Made by a program: the position numbers and the translations under genes. Below are positions 46,612 to 54,606 of a DNA stretch of 64,000 nt, in pieces. The DNA is from Paraburkholderia diazotrophica (GTDB taxonomy: Bacteria; Pseudomonadota; Gammaproteobacteria; Burkholderiales; Burkholderiaceae). The notes beneath the pieces are model-generated. The model ran no database searches and had not been told where the DNA came from. It was given only the letters and a program-made list of their open reading frames with translations. The DNA is taken from NCBI RefSeq assembly GCF_900108945.1, contig NZ_FNYE01000007.1, positions 211,117-275,116 of the forward strand. Direction: 5' to 3'. Each line of letters begins with the position of its first letter. The stretch's first letter is position 1.

Positions 46612-48578
46612 TGCTCGGGCTCGCTGCAAAGAACCTGCGCCGCGACCGTCGGCGCACCGTGGCGACGATCGTTACGATGACGGTTGGCATGCTTGCCATA
46701 CTCGTGTTTCTGGCCTGGGTCGAATTCGTCGAACGGTCGCTTGCGCAAGTTGTTATCGAAGATCAGGCAAACGGCCACATACAGATCTACCGGAAGGATG
46801 GCCCGATCAATCTGTCCGCGTTTCCAGCGCAATATTCGATCAGTCGCGACGATCAGTACCTTGTGTCCCGTCTCGTTCGCGAGATCAGCGCTGTACGAAA
46901 TGTGTCTTATGACATGACTGGCGTGGGCATGGTTCAGCACGGTACCCGCAGTTCGATTTTTCTCGCCACGGGCGTCGAGCCCACGACAGGCCAAGGGCAG
47001 CTGAACGACGCCGACCGCGTGCGGTTGACGGCCCAGCTTGCCGATCTCATCGGTGCGCGCCGAGGCGCTGATATCCAGCTGGTCGGCGCGACTTACGGCA
47101 ACAGAATGAATGCCGTGGACGCAACCTTCGCGGACGAATTCTCGACGGGTACGGAGGCAACTGAAGACAAGGGTTTGAAGATGCCCTTGAGCCTGATGCA
47201 GTCACTGTACGACACGGATTCCGTCTCACGCGTGATCGTGCGCATTGGCGATCGTGTGGACACGGATCGCATTCGTGACGCCATCGCAGCGGGACTCGAA
47301 CAGCGGGCGCCGGGACGTTTCGAAGTGACCACCTGGTCGAGTCCGCAGGTCGGCCAGCTTTACACAAGCTTTATGGGCTTTTTCAAGATGCTATTTCTCT
47401 TCACGGGGACGGTCATTGCGCTCATCGCCGGCACGACAGTGCAGCACGCGGTGCGCATGAATTTCGACGACCGAATCAAAGAGATCGCCACGATGCGGGC
47501 GATCGGCTTCTCGCGTACGCGTCTCATGTTGCTTTTCGCGCACGAGACTCTGTTCTGTGCGGCATTTTCCGCAATGCTGGCAATTGCTTTGACAGGCTGT
47601 CTCTTCGCATTACTGGACGTTCTGCATGTCACGACGACGTTGCCGCGTGTCGCATTGCCCGTGCCTCTTTCTCTCGAGATTCCATGGACGCACTCGGTTG
47701 GCGTAGTAGGGCTGAGCGTCGCGCTCGTCGTTGCATCGGGTGCTTTCACGGCCGCACGATGCATGAGGCGCACGATGGGCGCCGCACGGGGCAAGCTTGC
47801 GCGGGACCGCTCGCTGGCGCGCGCGCTGATGGGCGGCGCAGTTGCCGTCGCATGTGCGCTGTTGGTGCCAGCCGGCGAAACGCGTGCAGCAGAGCCCGAT
47901 ACGGCCACGATGACGCGTTGGCTCAACCGGGCTGACATCGCGCGCGGCGGTATTGGTACCTGGAGCTGGACAGTGCGTGTCCACTCGAGTGAGCCGTCTG
48001 GCGGCACCGACACGACATACGCGGTCGCTGTGCGCGACGGCGATGCGTTGGTGCGCACGATCGAACCGAAGCGCTACCAGAATGAACGGATTCTGATCGC
48101 TTCGCGCACGATGTGGTACACGAAGCCGGGTCTGCGTCGGCCGATCAGCGTAAGTCCGCAGCAAAGGCTGGTTGGCGAAGCATCAAACGGCGATATCGCA
48201 GCCACGCAATATGCCCGAGACTACACCCCCGAATACGCAGGCGAAACACGAGTGGAGGGTCACGACTGCTATCGGCTCAGGCTGAACGCGACGCGCAACG
48301 ACGTGACGTATGCGGGCATCGTCTACTACGTCGACAGGCGCACGCTCTTGGGCGTCAAGGCCGAGTTCATGACGCCCTCCGGTGAGGTATTCAAGACAGC
48401 GACGTTCGACTATCAGACACTGCGCGACGCCGACGGCAAGGAAAGTCCGTTCGTGTCTGCAATGACGATCGTCAATACGAACTTCCCCGATCGCATGAGC
48501 CGCCTCGAATACAGCGAAGTCCAGCCGGCCAGCTTTCCCGCAAGCTTGTTCTCGCTTTCCAACTTCACGTCGATGTAA
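46611..48578 (+). CDS. FtsX/MacB-type permease fused to a LolA-like domain
   Basis: 655 residues from the ATG at 46611 (GGAGG 7 nt upstream; a GTG at 46608 is adjacent). The N-terminal ~400 residues are an FtsX/LolC-type permease: one transmembrane helix near 18-40, a periplasmic domain, then three helices (about 262-395) with the MRAIGFSRTRLMLLFAHE coupling region. After that comes a second signal-like hydrophobic stretch (from the ATG-encoded Met at 47829: GGAVAVACALLVPAGETRA) and a C-terminal LolA-like 'outer membrane lipoprotein-sorting protein' domain (about 435-655; RMWYTKPGLRRP-like, VEGHDCYRLRL, IVYYVDRRTLLGVKAEF). Usually these are separate proteins. The fusion would tether the periplasmic acceptor to its permease. 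Confidence 0.82.
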   Translation: MLGLAAKNLRRDRRRTVATIVTMTVGMLAILVFLAWVEFVERSLAQVVIEDQANGHIQIYRKDGPINLSAFPAQYSISRDDQYLVSRLVREISAVRNVSYDMTGVGMVQHGTRSSIFLATGVEPTTGQGQLNDADRVRLTAQLADLIGARRGADIQLVGATYGNRMNAVDATFADEFSTGTEATEDKGLKMPLSLMQSLYDTDSVSRVIVRIGDRVDTDRIRDAIAAGLEQRAPGRFEVTTWSSPQVGQLYTSFMGFFKMLFLFTGTVIALIAGTTVQHAVRMNFDDRIKEIATMRAIGFSRTRLMLLFAHETLFCAAFSAMLAIALTGCLFALLDVLHVTTTLPRVALPVPLSLEIPWTHSVGVVGLSVALVVASGAFTAARCMRRTMGAARGKLARDRSLARALMGGAVAVACALLVPAGETRAAEPDTATMTRWLNRADIARGGIGTWSWTVRVHSSEPSGGTDTTYAVAVRDGDALVRTIEPKRYQNERILIASRTMWYTKPGLRRPISVSPQQRLVGEASNGDIAATQYARDYTPEYAGETRVEGHDCYRLRLNATRNDVTYAGIVYYVDRRTLLGVKAEFMTPSGEVFKTATFDYQTLRDADGKESPFVSAMTIVNTNFPDRMSRLEYSEVQPASFPASLFSLSNFTSM

Positions 48579-48601
48579 CGGACACTTTGACGGGAGACAT
48601 G

Positions 48602-49921
48602 ATGCATTCTGGAATTCTGTTATCGCTTTCCTGGAAGAACCTGCGCAGGCATCGCAGACGCTCGCTCGGGAGCGTGGCCGTGGCAGTCGTATCCGTATTG
48701 GCACTGTGCGTGCTCTTTGGATATGTGAGCGCCAATCTTCATCTGACGAGGGATGCTTTCATGCGTTGGGGCGCCCGGGGGCATCTGATCATTGAACGGC
48801 CGTCATCGACACTTGCGCAGACGCTTGAAACAGGCGCAAAGAATCCAATTGATCCCGCCATGCAGCGGAAGATCGACGGCATCCTGTCGACTGAATCTTC
48901 CATTCTTGCGGTAGCGCGAGTGCTCGAATTGTCGGGCATGGCGACGACTGCACGCGTGACGACAGTCTTTTCAGGCATCGGCGAGGATGTCGATAGTGTG
49001 CGGAAAATCAAAGGTCAGGCCTACGAGTTCGATGTGGTCGCTGGACGTCCTCTGTGGATGACCCCTGCGCCAGATGACGTCGTGCTAGGGCAGGGGCTCG
49101 CCGCTGTTCTCGGCTGCGATGTGCCTTCCGCGGGCTTCGCTCCGTTGCGGGCGGGCGAATCCCCCGCGAAGAGGTCGTTCTCGTGTCCTCGCGATCCGCT
49201 GCAGCTGTCGGTGATCGCCGAAGGTACGTCACATCCGAACGTCTCGTATCGGCGTCCGGCCGGCGTGATGGACTGGGGAATCAGGGAAGTGAACGACCGG
49301 CTCGTGGTACTGCCGCTGTCGGCTGCTCAACAACTTCTGGACACGCGTAGCGTGTCCGCGTATCACATCATGCTGCGCGGCGACGACGACATGAGCGATA
49401 CGCAGCAACGTCTTGTCACGGCGTTCCGCAGGGCCGGCATCGACGCGCAGATATTTCGCTGGTCCGATAGAGCTTCGTTTTACTGGCAGGTCAGAGGCAT
49501 TCTGATGACGTTCTTCGCGTTCATGCTGAGCGTGGCGATTATCGTCGCATTCGCGAGTCTGCTGAATTCGAGCTACATGAACTTCATGCATCGAAAACGT
49601 GAGCTGGCGTCGCTGCGATGTCTGGGTTATACGCGCCGGTTCTTGCTGGCGCTCGCCGCGCTCGAAAATGCATGGCTTGCGTTGATCGCGGGAGTGTCAG
49701 GTGTGTTAGCCGCAATCGCGGTAACTGCGTTGGTAAGGTCTGCGGGCTGGATGTGGACGCCACCCGGATCGAGCAATGCGGTGCCCATCACAGTTGAATG
49801 GGTGCCCGTGGTCTATGTCTGTAGCGTCGCTGTGCTCGTGCTGTTGGCTGCCTTGGCGGCAATAATACCGATGCGGCGCATTCTTGCCGTGCCTATCAGA
49901 GTGGTGCTTGCCGACAAGTAA
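48602..49921 (+). CDS. FtsX/LolC-type ABC permease
   Basis: 439 residues from the ATG at 48602; GGGAG at 48592-48596 supports this over the ATG at 48599. Topology is standard: one N-terminal helix (about 20-43), a large periplasmic domain, then three C-terminal helices with the conserved ELASLRCLGYTRRFLLALAALE segment. It should pair with the fused permease upstream and the ATPase at 45874 to move a lipidic or amphipathic substrate out of the inner membrane. Confidence 0.85.
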   Translation: MHSGILLSLSWKNLRRHRRRSLGSVAVAVVSVLALCVLFGYVSANLHLTRDAFMRWGARGHLIIERPSSTLAQTLETGAKNPIDPAMQRKIDGILSTESSILAVARVLELSGMATTARVTTVFSGIGEDVDSVRKIKGQAYEFDVVAGRPLWMTPAPDDVVLGQGLAAVLGCDVPSAGFAPLRAGESPAKRSFSCPRDPLQLSVIAEGTSHPNVSYRRPAGVMDWGIREVNDRLVVLPLSAAQQLLDTRSVSAYHIMLRGDDDMSDTQQRLVTAFRRAGIDAQIFRWSDRASFYWQVRGILMTFFAFMLSVAIIVAFASLLNSSYMNFMHRKRELASLRCLGYTRRFLLALAALENAWLALIAGVSGVLAAIAVTALVRSAGWMWTPPGSSNAVPITVEWVPVVYVCSVAVLVLLAALAAIIPMRRILAVPIRVVLADK

Positions 49922-49953
49922 GCTTTTTTCGGCCCAATTGATAAGGATTGCAT

Positions 49954-50820
49954 ATGAGTATTACAGGTAGGGGGCGACGTTGGTCGCGATTCATTGAGGG
50001 TTCGAGCGGACGCGCGCTGATCGTGCCGATCGATCACGGGCTGACGCTCGGTCCGGTGCCCGGTATCGACCGGCCCGATGATATGGCTGACTGGCTTGCG
50101 GACGATCTGATCACAGGACTCGTCGTACACAAAGGAATCGCGGAGCGACTCGGTAGCGTAGGCAATGCTGGCGTGATGATCCATCTGAACGGAACAATGT
50201 CGCTGGACGCACAGCCCGACCGGAAGGTCTTGCTGACACGTGTGGATGCGGCCATGCGACTGGGTGCAGACGGCGTCTCGGTGCAAACCAATTTCTGCTC
50301 TGAGAACGTCGGTGAGAATCTTCGCATCCTTGGCGCAGTGGTAGACGATGCTCACGAGTACGGCCTTCCCATCATGGTCATGCTGTACGACAAAACCGGG
50401 CCGCAGACGGGCAGCGAGGCCATGGCACGGATGCGCCATTTCGTTCGCGCGGCCGTTGAACTCGGTGTTGACGCAATCAAGCTCGGCGCGCCGCCGGATC
50501 TTTCTTCGATCGGGGAACTGATCGACGGAGTGCAGGCGCATACGTCGGTGGTTTTCGCGGGTGGGGACCGCAAGTCCGACGAGCAACTGCTTGCACTTGC
50601 GCGGGCAGCCGTCGAATACGGTGCGCGCGGTCTGTGCGTCGGGCGCAACGTGTTCCAGCACGGCGACCCGCGCCGTATGCTTCAAGAGCTCAGGAAGGCG
50701 TTGGGCATGCCGGGGCCCCGCGCCGCTGACGGCGGCTGTGAAGGCGCGCGTGGGGGCGCGTGCCGGTGCGTCGGCTCGTCGAACGTCACAGGGTGCAATC
50801 ATCGGCACGGGAGCTCGTGA
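49954..50820 (+). CDS. DhnA-type class I aldolase (ADH synthase-like)
   Basis: 288 residues from the ATG at 49954, with AAGGA 6 nt upstream. It matches the DeoC/LacD/DhnA aldolase family: IVPIDHG with Asp27, LNGTMSL, a MLYDKTG segment with Tyr145, and Schiff-base Lys176 in GVDAIKLGAP, ending GARGLCVGRNVFQH. The archaeal member (MJ0400) makes 2-amino-3,7-dideoxy-heptulosonate from aspartate semialdehyde; GriI of Streptomyces makes a C7 precursor of 3-amino-4-hydroxybenzoate. Together with the DHQS II at 38915 this forms the complete two-step route. The C-terminal ~30 residues are low-complexity and probably dispensable. The stop overlaps the next start by 1 bp. Confidence 0.87.
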   Translation: MSITGRGRRWSRFIEGSSGRALIVPIDHGLTLGPVPGIDRPDDMADWLADDLITGLVVHKGIAERLGSVGNAGVMIHLNGTMSLDAQPDRKVLLTRVDAAMRLGADGVSVQTNFCSENVGENLRILGAVVDDAHEYGLPIMVMLYDKTGPQTGSEAMARMRHFVRAAVELGVDAIKLGAPPDLSSIGELIDGVQAHTSVVFAGGDRKSDEQLLALARAAVEYGARGLCVGRNVFQHGDPRRMLQELRKALGMPGPRAADGGCEGARGGACRCVGSSNVTGCNHRHGSS

Positions 50821-52373
50821 TGCATGCGTCTATCAAGCGCGGCACAGGCTGCGTCGATCTGATGGTCGATCGTCATGTGCGGTCGGGGCGCGGTGCTCAT
50901 CTCGCATTGATCGAGTGTTCTCGCGACGAACGTCGAACATTGTCCTATTGGCAATTGATGCAGGCGAGCCGACGCATCGCGCAAGAATTCGATCAGCAAT
51001 TCGGCTCTGGCGTGACGGCGCGACGGATTGCCATAGTCGGCGGGAGCACACTCGAAACGATCTCCGCATGGCTTGGAGCGATGCGCGCCGGTCATCTGCC
51101 GTTCCTCGTGCATCCGGGCCTTGGCGCGGACGTATACGGCGCGTTGTTCGCGGATTTCGCGCCCGACTGCATTGTGCGTGATCGACTCGCTTCTCCGGCG
51201 AACGGGCGACTGTTGCGGTTCGTGGATCACGTGGACGACGGCGAGAGCGCTGACTCAGGCGACGACGCGGACGGGTTCCCCGAGTCATGCCCGGTACCCG
51301 ATATGCGCCCCGCTTTCTGTCTTGCGTCGTCGGGATCGACAGGCAGAGCCAAAATCTGCGTGCATTCCCATCATGCCGTAGCGGCGTTCGAGCGAAACGT
51401 CACCAGGACGATGTGGGGTATGGGGGCGGACGATATCGTTCTCGGCACGAGCGGGCCGTATTTCTCTTTCGGCTTGCAAGGTATTCATCCCGCGCTGACG
51501 CTCGGAGCGACCTCTGTCCTTCTGCCCGACTGGAAAAGGCATGAGGATTTTCTTTCGACAATCGAGCAGGAGTCAGTCAGCGTCTTTCTGGCCGTGCCGA
51601 CGCTGTATCACCTGCTGATGGTCAGGTCTTCAGGGCTGTATCGGGTGGATTCGCTGCGGCTCAGTCTATCGGCGGGGGAACGTCTGCCACGCGTGATCCG
51701 CTCGCGCTGGTCTCGCTTTTCGCGCTCGATCATGCTCGACACCGTAGGGACAACGGAAACCTTTCTGCCATACCTATCCGAGACTGCGGGCGCCGGGCCG
51801 GGCCTCCGGACAATCCCTGCGTTCGAATACGAGTTCGCGCGTGCCGAAAGCGATGTGCCCGAATCCGGCGCATTCACGCTACGTCTGACCAGCGACGCCA
51901 TGATGTTAGGCCAGATCGGCACGAAACGCGCGGCGCAGTTCGAAGCCGCATCGAGGACTTTTGAGCCTCGTGACGTTTTCGCGCCGGAAGGCGACGGATG
52001 GCGTTTCCAGTCGCGCCAGTCGGAGCGCGCGAAGATCGGAGGTCAATGGATCTCGCCGCAAGACCTCGAAGAGTTTCTTTTAACCGACGAGCGCATCCTG
52101 AAGGCAGCTGCGATGCCGGTGGAAACGGCCGAAGGGCTAACGCGTCTACGCGCATTCATCGTGCTGGCGAATTCATCCGGCGATCCCGATCGCGTGATTC
52201 GCGACTTGACGCACCGCATGCGAGAGGAGTTGAAGCCAAACGCGCTGCGGCCTGACCGGATCGAGGTGGTCGATGATCTCATCAGCACACCGACGGGCAA
52301 GCTGCGCCGCGAGGCGCTGCGACCCGGGCTGCGCGGCATGCACGGCTATGTTCCCGTCATGCCGACGGTGTAG
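50820..52373 (+). CDS. AMP-dependent aryl-acid ligase-like protein
   Basis: 517 residues; the ATG at 50820 shares its A with the preceding stop codon and has GGGAG upstream. ANL motifs: LASSGSTGRAKICVHSH (about 167-183), DTVGTTETFLP, a KIGGQWISPQDLEEF A8 segment and the C-terminal Lys in STPTGKLRREAL. It is closest in style to benzoate-CoA and related aryl ligases. Lying directly after the aldolase, it is the best candidate to activate the aminohydroxybenzoate-like intermediate. No carrier protein is encoded nearby, so CoA or a direct acyl-AMP transfer is likely. Confidence 0.82.
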   Translation: MHASIKRGTGCVDLMVDRHVRSGRGAHLALIECSRDERRTLSYWQLMQASRRIAQEFDQQFGSGVTARRIAIVGGSTLETISAWLGAMRAGHLPFLVHPGLGADVYGALFADFAPDCIVRDRLASPANGRLLRFVDHVDDGESADSGDDADGFPESCPVPDMRPAFCLASSGSTGRAKICVHSHHAVAAFERNVTRTMWGMGADDIVLGTSGPYFSFGLQGIHPALTLGATSVLLPDWKRHEDFLSTIEQESVSVFLAVPTLYHLLMVRSSGLYRVDSLRLSLSAGERLPRVIRSRWSRFSRSIMLDTVGTTETFLPYLSETAGAGPGLRTIPAFEYEFARAESDVPESGAFTLRLTSDAMMLGQIGTKRAAQFEAASRTFEPRDVFAPEGDGWRFQSRQSERAKIGGQWISPQDLEEFLLTDERILKAAAMPVETAEGLTRLRAFIVLANSSGDPDRVIRDLTHRMREELKPNALRPDRIEVVDDLISTPTGKLRREALRPGLRGMHGYVPVMPTV

Positions 52374-52491
52374 GGTCGGCTGTTCGGATGCCGATTGCGT
52401 GTCGCGAGTGTTTGCTTGTGTTGTGCAAGAAGTAGACCGCAGTCAGAGGGTGGTTTGCTTCGTTGAATGTGATTGAAATAACGGAGTATGT

Positions 52492-53175
52492 ATGACTGAA
52501 ACAATGGAAAGAACGATGTCGAGCGGCCTATGGGAGGCCGAACAGGTTTTCAAGGACAGGATCAGAGCACATCCTTTTATCGTGTCGTGCAGAGCGGGAA
52601 CGATGAGGATCGAGACGCTCAGGCATTTCCTGGCACAGCATGCAAAATACAGCGGCCATTTCACTCGCTATTTGACAGCGCTGATGTCGAACCTGCAGAC
52701 CCAGGGAGATTGCATGGCGCTTGCCGAAAATCTGCTTGAAGAGTTCGGGCTCGACGAAAGCGGTTCGGTTTCGCACGCCGAACTCTACCGGACGATGTTG
52801 CGCAATCTCGGCGTCGACGCGGAAGCCGAAAAAACGCTGCCGGAAACACAGAATCTCATCGACATGATGTACATGCAGTGTCGTCACACCGATCATGCGC
52901 GAGGGCTTGGTGCGCTTTGTCTCGGCGCCGAAGCGATCGTACCGGAACTCTACTCGGGAATTTTGGACGGCTTTATGAAGGCTGGCGTGTCCCCGGATCA
53001 CTTGATGTTCTTCTCACTGCACATCGGATGCGACGACAGACATGCGGAAACGATGCGCCAGATCATGTGTCGTCTCGCAGAGACGGATAACGCGCGCTCG
53101 ATCGCGATGATCAGCGCGGGCGAGGCTGTCGTCAACGCACGTTTGCGCCTGCTCGACGCGCTGGAAGCGAGGTAA
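52492..53175 (+). CDS. Haem-oxygenase-like metal oxidase (HDO, CADD-like)
   Basis: 227 residues with CGGAG 5 nt upstream. All-helical TenA/PqqC/CADD-type fold. Candidate metal ligands: Glu84 (LLEEFG), His95 (SVSHAELY), Glu147 (GAEAIVPELY), and the triplet His177-x3-Asp181-x2-His184 (LHIGCDDRH), the spacing of the Chlamydia CADD site. HDO enzymes use two metal ions and O2; known members make nitroso groups, alkenes or p-aminobenzoate. In this cluster a role in oxidising an aminoaromatic intermediate is plausible but inferred. The cupin gene follows 5 bp later. A 118-bp gap upstream may hold a secondary promoter. Confidence 0.75.
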   Translation: MTETMERTMSSGLWEAEQVFKDRIRAHPFIVSCRAGTMRIETLRHFLAQHAKYSGHFTRYLTALMSNLQTQGDCMALAENLLEEFGLDESGSVSHAELYRTMLRNLGVDAEAEKTLPETQNLIDMMYMQCRHTDHARGLGALCLGAEAIVPELYSGILDGFMKAGVSPDHLMFFSLHIGCDDRHAETMRQIMCRLAETDNARSIAMISAGEAVVNARLRLLDALEAR

Positions 53176-53180
53176 CTATC

Positions 53181-53624
53181 ATGAATTCGACTCCGCAAGT
53201 ATTCAGTTCGATCGATTTCCCATCGACGCCATCCGCTATCGAACCATCGATTCCGAACCGGCTGGTTCATCGTCGCGTACTGGAAGTGAACGACGCTGCG
53301 TTCTCTGAGGAGCGACGCCATCCTGTGGCACTTGTCGACCTGCCATCGCGCTCGATCAGCATGACCATCGGCGGGCTGGCGCCGGGACAGTCGTCGCGCA
53401 TGCATAGGCATAACTATGAAACCGTCATCTATGTGACAAAAGGCAGGGGGCGCTCGCGCATCGGCTCGAAAGAGGTCGAGTGGGAGGCCGGCGACGCGCT
53501 CTACGTGCCGGTTTGGGCTTGGCATCAACACAGCAACACGGGCGACGAAGATGCCGTCTATGTCGCTTGTGAAAATGCGCCATTGCTGCAGAACCTGGGC
53601 GTCGCGCTGCGGGAGGAGCGCTAG
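53181..53624 (+). CDS. Cupin-domain protein
   Basis: 147 residues with GAGGTAA before the ATG. Both cupin motifs are complete: MHRHNYETVIYVTKGRG (two His and a Glu ligand) and GDALYVPVWAWHQHSN (third His). Small single-domain cupins of this type are dioxygenases, isomerases or binding proteins. It is the last gene of the biosynthetic cluster; a transposase fragment starts about 3 bp after its stop codon. Confidence 0.85.
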   Translation: MNSTPQVFSSIDFPSTPSAIEPSIPNRLVHRRVLEVNDAAFSEERRHPVALVDLPSRSISMTIGGLAPGQSSRMHRHNYETVIYVTKGRGRSRIGSKEVEWEAGDALYVPVWAWHQHSNTGDEDAVYVACENAPLLQNLGVALREER

Positions 53625-53626
53625 GT

Positions 53627-54413
53627 CTCGAATCGGCCCCCTGATCGACACGTGCGATGCGATCGTACTGCCGGCAGGGCAGCACCGCCCGTTGGTCGGG
53701 ATACTCGACCACCACGACGTACTCGTGCATCAGCGTGCGGGCAAACGGCGTGTCGTCCAGCAGGTACATCACCCAGTCGTACTGCACCGTCAATGCGTTG
53801 GATATCCTGCGTGGCACGCGATAGGCCAGTATCTGCCTGAGATCCTCGTCACCGTGCAACGGCCGATGCGCGTCGTGATCGCTTCGCGGCGGTTTGCTGA
53901 AACGCCGGTTGAAGTCCGCGATGAAGGAGGGCGCATACGCATTGGCTGCCTTCCGCGTGCTGATGCCACGCAGCCGCAGCTCCTTGACGAGGCGGTCCTG
54001 CAACGTCAGGTTGGCGCGCTCCACGCGTCCCTTCGCCTGGCTCGTGTTCGCGCAGAACGCGTCGATATTGAGCTGGTACAGGGCCCGGCCGAACTGCGTG
54101 ACGCCGTTGCCCGCCGTCGCCGAACGGTCCTTCACATGGAAGACACTGGCCTTGTCGCTGTAGAACGCCACCGGCTTGCCGTGCGAACCCAGATACGTCG
54201 CCAGCGCCTCAAAGTAGCTGAAGGTCGACTCCGTCGCCGTGAAGTGCAGCGCGATCAGCCGCCCGGTCGCGTCATCGATGAACACCAGCAGCGTGCACGC
54301 GGGCGCCCGGGCCTCGCACGCACGCCGCTGAGCCGTCCTTTGACGACGGCTTCAATGACCTTGATGCGTTGCAGTTCCTTCATGCTGATCGTGACCAGAC
54401 CTGGTTCGTTCAT
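53627..54413 (-). pseudogene. ISNCY-family transposase, internally deleted and 3'-truncated
   Basis: On the minus strand the ATG at 54413 gives an ISNCY-type N-terminus (ISMKELQRIKVIEAVVKGRLS). At about 54325 it jumps, with loss of frame, to the catalytic DDE core (CTLLVFIDDATGRL, then YSDKASVF and KGRVERANLTLQDRLVKELR). Roughly 150 residues between the helix-turn-helix and the core are missing. The C-terminus breaks off after VDQGA, right beside the cupin stop. Inactive remnant. Confidence 0.8.
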
Positions 54414-54606
54414 CACGGGCTCCGTCGTGTGCGTGCACCAGCAGGATGCGGCACGCGGAACCCAAACCGGACATTTCTAATTGGCCAGAACACGACATTA
54501 GGACGTAGCCCCTACAGCCGTTCAGGTGATAATTTATCTTATGTAAAATTAAAAACAGCCAGCGCCGACCTTTGAATCAACGCCGCCCACCAACCACAAA
54601 CGCGCC

